DNA of 64,000 bases from Diploptera punctata. Lineage: Eukaryota; Arthropoda; Insecta; Blattodea; Blaberidae. The notes beneath the pieces were generated by a model that had not been told where the DNA came from, searched no databases, and saw only the letters and a list, made by a program, of their open reading frames with translations. Every line of letters starts with the position of its first letter. Within the stretch, counting starts at the first letter, position 1. Of the stretch, positions 1 through 9,243 are shown in pieces. The stretch lies in assembly GCA_030220185.1 (NCBI GenBank), contig JASPKZ010007286.1:248001-312000 (forward strand), in the 5' to 3' direction. A program made the position numbers and the translations under genes.

Positions 1-93
1 CGATAATAATTGTAAGCTACCTGACGAGGTAACTTAAGATCATAGCTCAAGATAGAAACTTATTGTGAAAATCCCGAAGGGAACCGATGTAGT

Positions 94-311
94 TTGAAAC
101 CTTTGCAGCTTTATCCAAGATGTCGGACCTTAAAGACTTCGATCATGTTTTCGGTATACATGGAGAAGAGGAATTTGATAGAGTCTACCAAAGAATTCAA
201 CTGGAAGAACAGGAGAATCGGCGTAATATTGCGCGATGCAGACGTCGTTGTATACGGTATTATTTGCGGGACGCAAGCGTAAATGCATTCCTCTATAGCA
301 GACGAAAATAA
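94..311 (+). other. Short uncharacterised ORF fragment
   Basis: An overlapping pair of short frames. The one from 120 reads MSDLKDFDHVFGIHGEEEFD and ends in a basic run (RRNIARCRRRC). The basic stretch followed by YYLRDAS vaguely recalls N-termini of PIF/Harbinger transposase-like genes, but the match is too weak to name. It has no splice or transcription context. Confidence 0.15.
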
Positions 312-411
312 CGGAAGTGGTTTTTCGCTGAGAATTCTGGGTAATTCGTTGCCAATATTATGAAAATGTGAACTTTCATGCATGACCGGTAAGTCGGCCG
401 TTAATTCGATC

Positions 412-500
412 TCAGCAATTGCTCACGGTAAGTCAGCTCACCAGTGATTTGAAGTAATTTGAGTAGAGACTAATGTGTTTGCATACGACCCTTAATATTA
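412..500 (+). repeat. Dispersed repeat, uninterrupted ('empty-site') copy
   Basis: The stretch from GCTCACGGTAAGTCAGCTCA to CGACCCTTAATATTA recurs at 3050-3108, where it is interrupted after GAGACTAATGTA by 835 bp of tRNA-cored units, and resumes at 3944-3990. This copy therefore shows the site before insertion. Confidence 0.6.
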
Positions 501-585
501 AAATGTCTTACATATTTTTCTTCAGTATTTGCATCTTACAACTTCATTAATATTATTTTGTTATAAAAAATTGAGTAATGTGTTT

Positions 586-1070
586 TCATAAGAATCAAAT
601 GAATTGTGAATTCTTTTTACCTCATATATCTGTTTTTTTAAACACAGCACCACAGTATCGGAGAAACAGCTGATCATGGAGAAGAGGTTTTTCCAAATGT
701 TTTAAAAGTTGGGCTTCTTTTTCAATTTTTTTTTTCTCCTTTTATTGGAAGATCATAAAATTGAAAAAGAAGCCCAACTTCTAAAAATTTTGGAAAAACC
801 TTTAGAATTGACAATTTGGGAGAAGATATATATTCAAAAGAACACATTTAGATCCATGAATTTCGAGATTCCTAATGAATGTGACCTCATCTCAAAGTTC
901 ATCAAATCAACACCAGATGGCAATGTAATTGATGGAGATTCCAACGAAAATCCGGTAGTCATAATGTCGGTTGAAAATGAAAGAGATGGTTCTCTTGAAA
1001 ATTGGTTCCTGTGTTTAAAGAAACAAAAAATATGAGGTAAGATGTGAAAAAATGACTCATTAATTTACGA
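586..1070 (+). pseudogene. Penelope-like element 3' end, inverted-arm copy
   Basis: The plus strand from about 740 to the stop at 1035 encodes KIEKEAQLLKILEKPLELTI and WEKIYIQK...MNFEIPNECDLISKF. This is the C-terminal tail after the GIY-YIG endonuclease of PLEs (compare 7363-7644 and 54594-54863). The preceding 640-735 is an inverted partial copy of the same sequence (GAGAAGAGGTTTTTCC against GGAAAAACCTTT), so the locus is a snap-back. It has the family's terminal ACCTCATAT/ATATGAGGT motif on both sides. No reverse transcriptase remains. Confidence 0.7.
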
Positions 1071-1093
1071 ACAACTATATTGTTAAAACTAAC

Positions 1094-1240
1094 CTATGAG
1101 ATACGTGTTGTGCGATGAGTTGATGAAGTAATGAGGCAAGGGCTGGTCCATGTCATCTGAGAGATCTAACTTAGAAGGTGCAACAATTGGATTGTCTTCG
1201 CTCATCAAATACCTTAAGAAGCCATCAAAACTAAACTGAC
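1094..1240 (-). CDS. Plc21C: PLC-beta exon 8 (start of catalytic X domain)
   Basis: Begins after AATTTTTTTTAG with GT, which completes Gly from exon 7. It then reads [40 protein letters not shown] and SSHNTYLI, ending with one base (G) before [38 protein letters not shown] is the N-terminal edge of the PI-PLC X domain. The His-Asn of SSHNTYL corresponds to the first catalytic histidine and calcium-ligand Asn of PLC enzymes. The next exon (expected GHQLTG...) is not visible in 1-1090, so it lies outside the window. A PLE 3' fragment ends within about 60 bp of the donor. Confidence 0.96.
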
Positions 1241-1530
1241 CTAAAAAAAATTAAACATAACACACAATTACAACTTCTAAATTAACATTCTACCATTTCA
1301 TGTTTTAATCCAAATACATACATACAGGGTGTTGCAAAAAAAACACTGACAACGGAGGAGAGGTGGTATATTGAGATATGTTGATCATTTTTAATAAGAT
1401 ACCAATATCCAGAAATTATGTGTTTTCACACTTTTCAAGAGTTCCATTAGTTGGATTTCAAGACTCAATACTTGATAATACTGTCACAGTCACATCAAGT
1501 TTTTAAAATATCCACCTCCTATCTCATTGC

Positions 1531-1899
1531 AGAGCATTCATCGGCGGTGTAGTGATTGACACACATGTTCAAATACGCTTGGCTTCGTTTGAATTATTTG
1601 TGCAGCAGCGTGAATTTGGGCTATAAGATCCATACGTGACTACTAGAGTCTGATAAACAGATTGTTTCATGTCGCCACACAAAACGTAGTCAAGAGGGTT
1701 AAGATCAGGTGATCTCGAAAGGACATGGGACTGGTCCCCCTCTTCCAATCCATTGACCTGGATATGAGGTATTCAAATGTCTCCTCACATTGGCATCGAA
1801 GTGAGCTGGAGCTTCATCGTGTTGCAGCCACATTCCGTTGCAAAGCCACATATCATCGGTTCCGTACCTGTGAGGTATTGTCAAGTAATGAGTCTTCAA
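1531..1899 (-). pseudogene. Mariner-like DDE transposase, C-terminal remnant
   Basis: Reads MWLQHDEAPAHF...VRRHLN, then WIGRGGP, then (after a frame slip) DLNPLDYVLCGDMKQSVYQT. QHDEAPAHF contains the second catalytic Asp. The P.LNPLDY..G..K block is the third acidic site of this transposase group. The first catalytic block is missing and the frame is broken near 1715. It lies inside the 1325-2836 element and is non-functional. Confidence 0.7.
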
Positions 1900-1980
1900 A
1901 TCCTTGGAACTAACTGATCTTGAGACATTATTAACTAGTCATAGTGTGAAAATGCATCATTTCCAGACATTGGTACCTTA

Positions 1981-2031
1981 ATATTTAATTTTAGGAAGTT
2001 ATATTTTGAGGTTATTTTAATTATATTATTT
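1981..2031 (+). mobile_element. Minimal PLE tail insertion (51 bp) with 11-bp target duplication
   Basis: The 51 bp ATATTTAATTTTAGGAAGTT...ATTATTT is flanked by TTGGTACCTTA at 1970-1980 and 2032-2042. The same terminal sequence forms the constant tail of the insertions at 2138-2251, 4686-4945 and 14391-14619. This copy has the tail only, without the hairpin. Confidence 0.65.
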
Positions 2032-2069
2032 TTGGTACCTTATTAAAAATGATCAGCATATTTCAATAT

Positions 2070-2779
2070 TTATTTAACTTTCACAGGGAAAACACACTAT
2101 GAGGTTTAATTGAAGAATTAAATTAATGTTTTTATTAATATTCAATTTTAGGAAGTTATATTTTGAGGTTATTTTAAATATATTATTTTTAGTCTGGACA
2201 TCTTACCTTTATCTTAATATTGAGGTAAGATGTCCAGACTAAAAATAATGTAATGTTTTTATTACCTCACCTCATATTCTTTTTCTTCTAGACTGCAGTT
2301 TCGGAGCTTATCTCCATCAACACTAGCCTCTGGTCGACCGGTGTTACGTTGTTTCTTGGCGGTTTTCTTCTTCCTTCTATCAGTGGACCAATGAACCTCT
2401 GGATCAGGTCAAAATTTGCGGGAGTTTGAAAATTCATGAGTTTATCTTTCTTGTTTTTTGGATGTAGATTTTTTCCCAGACCATGAGTTCTTTCTATCTA
2501 ATCAAACACACAGATAAACAGAAAGAATTCAAGGTCTGGGAAAAAATCCACATCCAAAAAAAACAAGAAAGATAAACTCACGAATTTCGAAACTCCTGCA
2601 AATTCTGACCTGACCCAGAGGTTCATCGGTCCACCGATAGAAAGAAGAAGAAAACCACCAAGAAACAACATAACACTGGTCGACCAGAGGCTACTGATGA
2701 TGGAGATAAGCTCCGAAACTGCAGTCTAGAATAAAAAGGATATGAAGGTGAGGTAATAAAAACATTATTTTAATTCTAA
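2070..2779. mobile_element. PLE 3'-end palindromic insertion
   Basis: Flanked by ATATTTCAATAT (2058-2069) and ATATCTCAATAT (2780-2791), a 12-bp duplication with one mismatch. Inside are two inverted copies of a PLE C-terminus. The plus arm (2516-2735) reads KVWEKIHIQKKQE and is followed by the peptide equivalent of MNFETPANFDL.QRFIGPP; the minus arm is 2265-2480. Both arms end in ACCTCACCTCAT-type sequence. One end carries an additional tail (GGGAAAACACACTATGAGG). A second insertion (2138-2251) is nested within. Confidence 0.75.
2138..2251 (+). mobile_element. Short PLE hairpin insertion nested in 2070-2779
   Basis: Flanked by AATGTTTTTATTA at 2125-2137 and 2252-2264 (13 bp, exact). It contains the constant tail (TTTTAGGAAGTTATATTTTG) and then a small palindrome (GTCTGGACATCTTACC / GGTAAGATGTCCAGAC). 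It interrupts the outer PLE copy, so it is younger. Confidence 0.75.
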
Positions 2780-2836
2780 ATATCTCAATATACTACCTCA
2801 CCTTCGTTATCGGTGTTTTTTTTTTGCAACACCCTG

Positions 2837-2837
2837 C

Positions 2838-2872
<35 letters not shown>

Positions 2873-3049
2873 AGGTGTAACAAAACTAACGGTAAAATTT
2901 CAGGAATGAATTCCTCATACTGGAAGAAGAAAAAAGTCAAGTACAACATGGGTCCGGAAATTTATTATTACAGAGCTATTACAAGTTGTAGTTACTGAAA
3001 GCAGACATAATACAAGTACTCACCTTCCCAACACACTGTAAACCACTGA
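2837..3049. repeat. TA/CA microsatellite and transposon-end fragment
   Basis: A TA-then-CA dinucleotide run (2837-2870) is followed by CAAGGTGTAACAAAACTAAC. The start of this resembles the terminal repeat CAAGGTGTAACAGG of the element at 36843-37367. The rest, to about 3049, has no recognisable coding content. Confidence 0.4.
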
Positions 3050-3108
3050 ATGCTCACGGTGAGTCAGCTCACCAGTGATTGGAAGTAATTTGAGTAGAGA
3101 CTAATGTA

Positions 3109-3943
3109 TATTTGAAGAGAAAAATTTTCGCCTAGACCGGGACTCGAACCCGGGACCCTTGGCTTTCCGGGCCAAGTGCTCTACCAACTGAGCTACCGAG
3201 GCGAGTTACGATCTAGACGCAAATTTTTCTCTTATGTACGTAATTGTAATTCCCTCGCGCCAAATGCTTGAAACCATAGCTTCTATCTTTGCAAGAGACT
3301 AATGTATTTGAAGAGAAAAATTTTCGCCTAGACCGAGACTCGAATCCGGGACCCTTGGCTTTCTGGGCCAAGTGCTCTACCAACTGAGCTACCGAGGCGA
3401 GTTGCGATCTAGACGCAAATTTTTCTCTTATATACGTTGTAATTCCCTCGTGCCAAATGCTTGAAACCGTAGCTTCTATCTTTGCAAATGGCGGCTTCTT
3501 AGTTAAGAAGACATTTATTGGGAATTTAACACTACTTTATAAAGCCAGTAGGGCTTCTATTGACGATTTTATTATTAATTTAACACTTCTCATTGAAGGA
3601 TAAATTATATTTGAAGAGAAAAATTTTCGCCTAGACCGAGACTCGAACCCGGGACCCTTGGCTTTCCGGGCCAAGTGCTCTACCAACTGAGCTACCGAGG
3701 TTGCGATCTAGATGCAAATTTTTCTCTTATATACATTGTAATTCTTGGCGCGAGGGAATTACAACGTATATAAGAGAAAAATTTGCATCTAGATCGCAAC
3801 TCGCCTCAGAAGCTCAGTTGGTAGAGCACTTGGTCCGGAAAGCTAAGGGTCCCAGGTTCAAGTCTCGGTCTAGGCGAAAATTTTTCTCTTCAAATATAAT
3901 TTATCCTTCAATGAGAAGTGTTAAATTAATAATAAAATCGTCA
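3109..3943. mobile_element. Cluster of four tRNA-cored inverted-repeat units
   Basis: Four tRNA-like bodies, at 3129-3203 (-), 3325-3399 (-), 3628-3700 (-) and 3802-3876 (+), each lie between GAGAAAAATTT and AAATTTTTCTC arms. The cluster is bounded by AGAGACTAATGTA (3096-3108) and AGAGACTATTGTA (3944-3956), and a third copy sits at 3294-3306. This implies one 185-bp insertion followed by a second at the same target. The last two units form an inverted pair. The first has an almost perfect cloverleaf: acceptor CGCCTCG/CTAGGCG, D arm TAGCTCAGTTGGTAGAGC, T arm CCCGGGTTCGAGTCCCGG. Position 33 is C, not U, so a working tRNA is unlikely. Confidence 0.8.
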
Positions 3944-4152
3944 AGAGACTATTGTATTTGCATGCAGCCCTTAGTATCAAAGGAAAAGAAGAGGGCAGAG
4001 TTTAGAGGAGAAAGTTGAAATGAAAAAAAAATTATTGACGACATATATATAGATGTTTAAGCTTAATCTGGCTGTTCCCCATACATATACATAACAGTAA
4101 GAAACAAACTATATATATATCACATTAAGAGTATCAAATATACATTACATAC

Positions 4153-4325
4153 CTCGCTGAGCATTGTATTTATTGGGTTCATACTGAGAAATAAGATCTT
4201 TTGCACGCGACGTATTTGCATAAGGATACAAAATTTCATTCAGTCGAGGATCTCTCTGTGTTTTGTTAAGGAATTCAACAAACTGGGCTGCTGACATTAA
4301 CCTTCGCTTGGTTGTGCCTCCACAT
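4153..4325 (-). CDS. Plc21C: PLC-beta exon 7 (last EF hands)
   Basis: A 173-bp exon from a GCAAATTTCAG acceptor to a CAGCGAG/GTATGT donor. After the completing A it reads CGGTTKRRLMSAAQFVEFLN, then KTQRDPRLNEILYPYANTSR and AKDLISQYEPNKYNAQR, ending with the G of Gly. The block (V)EFLN.(T/H)QRDPRLNEIL(Y/F)P is among the most conserved PLC-beta sequences and leads into the X domain. No frame damage is seen. The exon lies between a tRNA-cored cluster (3109-3943) and a LINE fragment split by a PLE hairpin (4574-5275). Confidence 0.96.
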
Positions 4326-4573
4326 CTGAAATTTGCAATTATTAATAAGTAAATGACATAGAACACATGATAGTACATTTTTACAGAGTAAAGAAGAAAA
4401 TGCACATTCAGATTTTACCATTTCACTAATTAAAAAACATGAAGATTAAAATGTGATCAAGCAATCAACTGAAAGAAAATCGACAAAAGAAGGTACTGCT
4501 GACAACCCTCTAAAAGGTTTAACTATTTAACTATGTGCATCACTTATGAGCACAAATGATCACTTCTTAAACA

Positions 4574-5275
4574 TGATATCTTCAGGTTTTTACAGCTGCT
4601 GCCGTCTTCCCATGCCAAACCTCCAAAGCCTACGATCTTGGGCATCTTCAATGTTTAGCCCTCTTGCTTGAATTTCTATCCTCATTATATTATTTTTGGT
4701 CTGGACATCTCACCTCAATATTAATGTTGATTTGTTCTTGGACATGTTTCAAAACAATTCTCTGTTTTATCTTCAGCTTTCCCAGACTCAAGAAGAAGAT
4801 AAAACAGAGAATTGAAGAAGATAAAACAGAGAATTGTTTTGAAACATGTCCAAGAACAAATCAACATTAATATTGAGGTGAGATGTCCAGACCAAAAATA
4901 ATATAATTAAAATAACCTCAAAATATAACTTCCTAAAATTAAATATTCTATCCTCATGCTTTCCTTCCATGTTAACTTTGGTCTCCCTTTTTTCTTCTTT
5001 CTGGTCGACTGCCATTGATATAGTTGCTTTGGCCTTTGCTCATCTTCCATTCTTAACACATGTCCTAACCACTTTAATTCCTTCTCCTCAATTCTTTCAA
5101 TTACGCTTTCTTCTGCTTCCATTATGTTTCTAATTTCCTTATTTGTGACATGTTCTAATTTTAACTTTCTGGCACTTCTGTGTAAATAATCCATTTCAAG
5201 AGCTATAAGTCTATTCTTGTAGTACTTATTGATTGTCCATATCTCACTTCCATACAATACAAACATGATATCATG
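4574..5275 (-). pseudogene. RTE-like LINE ORF2 C-terminus, split by a PLE insertion
   Basis: The 5275-4958 part reads MFVLYGSEIWTINKYYKNRL, then RMEDEQRPKQLYQW and KKGRPKLTWKESMRI. The 4674-4574 part continues IQARGLNIEDAQDRRLWRFG and ends GRRQQL. YGSE.WT is the thumb region after the reverse-transcriptase fingers and palm. RMEDE.WPK and GRPR.TW are common to this LINE group's C-terminus. A 260-bp PLE hairpin with a 12-bp duplication interrupts it. A related plus-strand copy is at 29450-29935. Confidence 0.8.
4686..4945 (-). mobile_element. PLE hairpin-plus-tail insertion with 12-bp duplication
   Basis: Flanked by TTCTATCCTCAT at 4674-4685 and 4946-4957. Inside, GGTCTGGACATCTCACCTCA through TCTGTTTTATCTTC is repeated inverted to 4901. 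The constant tail then follows in reverse orientation (AAAATATAACTTCCTAAAAT). The hairpin loop contains a small AAGATAAAACAGAGAATTG direct duplication. Confidence 0.8.
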
Positions 5276-5320
5276 ACTAAAATAGTAATTGTGTTAGAAA
5301 GTGCAATAAACCATTACAGA

Positions 5321-5762
5321 AACTCATCGGAGAACATTTTGTTTAAACAACTCACCTCATAGGATTCATGCTTCCATGATACCGCCTGCGGTTTCAAACA
5401 CAGTCATGTTCATCCTCAGCCATAACTCCGACTGACGAAATTCTTCGGCTGTCAACTGTTCTATTGTCACCAACTTCAGGGCTGCAATCTATGGTTGAAT
5501 TTACAAACTTCGAATTTGAAGTAATTTCGAAGTTCATAAATTGAACCATAGATTGCAGCACTGAAGATAGTGACAATAGAACAGTTGACAGCCGAAGAAT
5601 TTCGTCAGTCGGAGTTATGGCTGAGGATGAACACGACTGTGTTTGAAACCCTGGTATCACAGAAGCATGAATCCTATGAGGTGAGTTGTTTAAACAAAAT
5701 GTTCTTTGATGAATTTTAATGATTATACTTCATAATGTTTACTTCCCAACATTATTTAATAC
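5321..5762. mobile_element. PLE hairpin-plus-tail insertion with 13-bp duplication
   Basis: Flanked by AAACCATTACAGA at 5308-5320 and 5763-5775. Two long inverted arms (5345-5515 and 5520-5695) carry CTCACCTCATAGGATTCATG and the GAGGATGAACACGACTGTGT...GAAAC block. The tail after the right arm ends CATAATGTTTACTTCCC. A single arm of the same subfamily is at 12060-12290. Confidence 0.8.
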
Positions 5763-5775
5763 AAACCATTACAGA

Positions 5776-6115
5776 GTTGTTAGTTTGTCATTTTACGTCT
5801 ATTTTCAAAATCCACTAGATCATATTTCTTGAAGATTTTTTTAAGTTTTTAATTTTAAAACCGATTTAAGTGATGGCCAAAGTGTGTAATTTTTTCTTTG
5901 CCCTCTTTATAATTACAGTTATTATTGAAAATGATATAAACCACTTTAATAATATACATTAAATTTAATGATAATATTTCTAACAAACAAAAATAATTAA
6001 GACACACATACAGTATGCTACATGCAATCAAAGATTCCAAATCTAATATGATTTTATGTTAGATCAACACTTTTGAAATTCATATTAAAGGACTGTTGAG
6101 GTTATGTAATAAGAT
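5776..6115. other. Intronic stretch, nothing recognised
   Basis: AT-rich intron 6 sequence without a convincing ORF, splice-bounded exon or repeat signature. Confidence 0.4.
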
Positions 6116-6131
6116 GTTAATTATATAATTT

Positions 6132-6228
6132 TTACCTGGTAAGTCAGTCATCCTCGACTAAACATATTAGAATAACTTGAAGTTTAATAATTTAGTTGAG
6201 GATGACTGACTTACCAGGTAAAAATTTA
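6132..6228. repeat. Perfect-stem hairpin, PLE-type
   Basis: ACCTGGTAAGTCAGTCATCC is mirrored by GGATGACTGACTTACCAGGT around a loop containing CATATTAGAATAACTTGAAG. The loop-plus-right-arm sequence recurs at 7643-7712 directly beside a PLE GIY-YIG fragment, which links the hairpin to that family. Confidence 0.6.
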
Positions 6229-6237
6229 TGTCTTTTC

Positions 6238-6480
6238 TTCTTCTTCCTTCCAGGCTAAGGCCTGTTACGATCCTATAGACAATTTTCCCTCCCGCTTCAT
6301 AGGACGGCCCAGTGATCTTCGTCCTCCCGGTATATAATTATAAACAGCTTTGGGGATCCAATTTGAACTCATTCTTTCAAGATGGTGTTTCCAATCTAGT
6401 TGGTACTGTTCAATTTTTTCTTCTTCCAAGAGTTGTCCTTTTTCATGCTTTGGTCGTCATTAGTTTGATCCTTCCGGGAA
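6238..6480 (-). pseudogene. LINE 3' end (9244-9790 family)
   Basis: On the minus strand it matches the end of the copy at 46838-47140: SSNRIPKAVYNYIPRG followed by GRRSLGRP-like codons, then the 3' UTR with GGATCGTAACAGGCCTTAGC and a GAAGAA tail. Frames are broken. Other tails of this family lie at 10515-10610, 45262-45366 and 53428 onward. Confidence 0.65.
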
Positions 6481-6828
6481 ATTCTCGTATAAGACTTGAA
6501 ATCATAATAATACTCCCTTCGATTGGTTGCTGGCCAAAGGAAGGCAAGACCAGTGATGGGGCTGCCATCTTATAGCCTCTGGTCAGGCTTTTCTGCAGAA
6601 GAAAAGAAAATAAAGGAAAGAAGAAATGGAAGAAAGGAAAGACACACTAGACCTTGGATGCCCTAATAGCGTCGGGGTTGAAAAAACAAGAGTTAACCAA
6701 TAGAGGTTAGATAGTAAAGTTAAAAGAGTGCAAAACACAAGTAAGTGGAAGAATGTTTTGCTCAGCTTGGGCACCTTGTGGTCGCCATCCACATATCCCC
6801 TAGATGAGGACCCCTTAGGGTTAGATGT
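6477..6828 (+). repeat. Unclassified dispersed repeat, copy 1
   Basis: The roughly 350 bp from GGGAAATTCTCGTATAAGAC to ATCCCCTAGATGAGGACCCC is repeated, with few differences, at 10604-10955. Both copies follow the same LINE tail. Broken frames suggest VK.TRVNQERLD.KVKRVRN. No named family is recognised. Confidence 0.55.
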
Positions 6829-6895
6829 TAAAAAATCTATAAATACTGTAAGAATAAAATAAAAACATAAAAATATCAATAACATAAATTTTTGA

Positions 6896-6990
6896 AGAAT
6901 GGAGGAAGCTTAGGGTCCAACGGTCCCTGAAAAGCATCCAGCCATCATCATCATCCATTACCGGTGTGGAAAGCAACGGGAAGCTAACAC
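6896..6990 (+). repeat. SINE D 3'-half fragment
   Basis: The reverse complement matches 33405-33500: the TTGCTTTCCACACCGGT block, ATGATG run and GGGACCGT.GG.CCCTAAGCTTCC. The tRNA head is missing. Confidence 0.55.
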
Positions 6991-7029
6991 ACCTATAATT
7001 TTTATTTATATAATAAATTTGGGAATTTT

Positions 7030-7643
7030 TAACATTATGAGGTTTAATTCATAAGAATTAAATGAATTGTGATTTTGTCTTACCTCATACTTCTATGTTT
7101 TTTGTAAACACAGCACTGCAGTATCAGCGACCATCGTCACCATCCTCAGCTGTTTTCATGGACTGTCATTTTTTTCTTTTGCCAGTAATTATCCAAACTG
7201 CCATCTGGTATTCTTTTGAAGGAATTATTTTCTAAACTGCCATCTGGTGTTCTTTTGAAGGAATAATTTTCTAAACTGCCATCTGTTGTATTTTTGAAGA
7301 ACTTTGTAATCAAGCTCGGTTCATCTCGAATCTCGAAGTTAATGGTTCTACCATGGTTTTTTTTAATATATATATTTTTCCCAAACTGTTGAATCCAAAG
7401 GTTTGGATAGATGTTTCAAAAGTTTTGCTTCTTTTTCAATTCTATGATGCTCTAATAAACTATGTGCTGCTATAGCTGATTTTTCAATTTCTCCATTCTT
7501 TATATTTCTGAAGTGTTCTTTTTTATAAATTTCCAAGTTCATTTTTGTTTTTCCTATATATATATATATATATATAGGCTGTATAACACCATCAGTTCCA
7601 ATTAAAACACAGAAGATGAAACATTGTTTTCGAAAGGCCTCCA
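7030..7643 (-). pseudogene. Penelope-like element GIY-YIG endonuclease fragment and 3' end
   Basis: The minus strand reads YIGKTKMNLE, KKEHFRNIKNGEIEKSAIAA, HSLLEHHRIEKEAKLLKHLS and KPLDSTVWEKYIY. This is the second half of a GIY-YIG domain (YIG core; conserved Arg/His region RNIKNGEIEKSA..AH) plus the PLE tail. Beyond 7370 a frame slip leads into a 37-bp minisatellite (three repeats, 7186-7285, encoding about TPDGSLEN). The 3' end is GTTTACAAAAAACATAG...TATGAGGTAAGA. The GIY part of the core has been replaced by a TA microsatellite (7555-7575). The upstream reverse transcriptase is absent. Confidence 0.8.
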
Positions 7644-7793
7644 TATTAGAATAACTTGAAGTTTAATAATTTAGTTGAGGACGATTGACTTACCAGGTAA
7701 AAAATATATATATAATTACCATCTTAATACCATATAGTCAATATACCGACCCAATGAGACATCTAGTCAACTAAAGTATTAATAGAATGACGA

Positions 7794-7875
7794 AGGTCAG
7801 TAAATTTTGCTTCGAGGCCTCTTTATTCAGGTTTAAGATTCTTTTAGGAGCCTGAAAATCTTCACACTCAATTTT
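7794..7875 (-). repeat. SINE E fragment
   Basis: GTAAATTTTGCTTCGAGGCC...GGAGCCTGAAAATCTTC matches the internal part of the SINE copies at 19598-19984 and 25375-26088. The tRNA head is not present. Confidence 0.55.
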
Positions 7876-8165
7876 TCTAATGTCTCTGGTGTTTAATGCA
7901 CAACAAAGCGATTAAAATCACAGATAGTAGATTTCTCCAGTTTCTATTGCTGTTTGTTATACTTTATCTCACCATAAAAAAAATATTAAAAAAACATCAA
8001 TGTAGTAGGCAGTTTTTTCTCATGAAAATTCAAGAAGCCTTCAAAAACATTTCTCAAGACTCGATTGGATATTATAGTCCATGAAAAAAGAAGGCTCCCT
8101 CCCTCAAAATATTCAGTTCTGACTTCTCTGCCATGTTTACTTTTGAGCCAAGAATAAAATAAAAC

Positions 8166-8760
8166 AAATATTTCTTCTTCTTCTTCGGCTTTCCCCCACT
8201 TATAGGTTTGCCATCTTCAGTTTCCATTTATCACTAACATTTCAATCTCCCTCTTCCAAATTCCTATCATCCATTATTGTTCTGACGTAGGTTTTCCATT
8301 TCCATCTTGGTCTGCCACGTTTATTTCTTCCAGGGGGTGACCATTGGTATATATTTTTTGGCCATCTTTCATTTTCCATTCTTTGTACATGGCCATACCA
8401 TTTAAGCATTTGATTTTCAATCCTCTTAACAACAGATGTGGTGACATTTATTTCTCTCCAAAGGAATTCATTTCTTATTTTATCCTGTCTTGTTTTTTGG
8501 AGGCTTCTTCTAAAATAATCAAATTCAACTGTTCTAATTTTATTCTTTTCTAAGTCTGTCAAAGACCAAGTTTCACTTCCATATGACAAAATATTCTGTA
8601 TTATGCTCTTATAAATTTTCATTTTAGTTTCCTTTGTAATATTTTTGTTCAAAATTATTCCATGTAATGTCTTAGTTGCCATTGCAATTTTAGTTTCTAC
8701 ATCTCTCTCACAGGTACCTAAACTTGTAATTATTGACCCAAGATATTTAAAAAAAATTCA
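8166..8760 (-). pseudogene. RTE-like LINE ORF2 C-terminus, nearly open
   Basis: Upstream codons give KYLGSIITSLGTCERDVETK ahead of the open stretch IAMATKTLHGIILNKNITKE, then LSYGSETWSLTDLEKNKIRT, RMENERWPKNIYQW and NKRGRPRWKWKTYVRTIMDD. YGSETW and GRPR.W are the family landmarks. The 3' end runs into a (GAA)n tail at 8169-8180 (CTT on the plus strand), as expected for RTE-type elements. The copy is 5'-truncated near 8760. A close sibling is at 15142-15646. Confidence 0.82.
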
Positions 8761-8822
8761 CTTTTTTTTATTTTCCCTGTTTAAATATTTAAAAATCTAA
8801 TAAATTTCTACAAAAAGCAATT

Positions 8823-9240
8823 CTAACTGATAGTTCCTAAGCATTTGGTATGATGACAGATGCAAAAATTCCCAAAATGATAGACAGCTCCTCCTCTTCC
8901 TTTGGGGGGGAGGGGAGAAGAAAGAGAGAGAATAAAAATGCAGAGAAGAACAGACTGGTAATCAAAGGTCACAATATTTAATTGCATGCAGTGAATATAC
9001 CAGGTGGAACATATAAACACAAACACATTGTGTTTATAAGTTTCTTTGTCAGCTATCCAACTTCACTACATAATGTTCTGTGTTAACTCTCCTCTTGTTT
9101 ACTTAATTCTTCATCTGCTCGTCTTATCGTTCTAAAAAATAAATATTATGTCATTCTACCTTTCATTTGCCTACTTACATATATGCATTATATACATGAA
9201 ACAAAAACCTTCATTTGCATACATATATAAATAAAAAAAT
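8823..9240. other. Intronic stretch, nothing recognised
   Basis: Contains a G-run (8905-8915) and AT-rich sequence. No exon of the PLC-beta gene and no repeat landmark is found here. Confidence 0.4.
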
Positions 9241-9243
9241 ACA

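Larger units (their letters stand above)
1325..2836 (-). mobile_element. IS630/mariner-superfamily transposon, degenerate, carrying nested insertions
   Basis: Inverted ends CAGGGTGTTGCAAAAAAAAC at 1325 and its complement ending 2836 are flanked by TA on the left. The inner repeat ATATTGAGATATGTTGATCA at about 1370 is mirrored at 2042-2069 and resumes at 2780, because a PLE insertion (2070-2779) interrupts the right arm. Part of the transposase is readable on the minus strand (next entry). Three Penelope-type insertions lie inside, making a three-layer nest. Confidence 0.75.

Noticed and set aside
3129..3203. A functional nuclear tRNA gene (near-perfect cloverleaf)
   Set aside because: The anticodon loop has C at position 33, the GGA anticodon would need a long Ser variable arm that is absent, and the same sequence is dispersed with mobile arms; treated as a tRNA-like core.
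4153..4325. Assignment of the gene to norpA (PLCB4 type)
   Set aside because: The EF-hand exon alone could fit either, but the first exon (VVQLKPVEVP...KFIKWDE) is of the PLCB1-3/Plc21C type.
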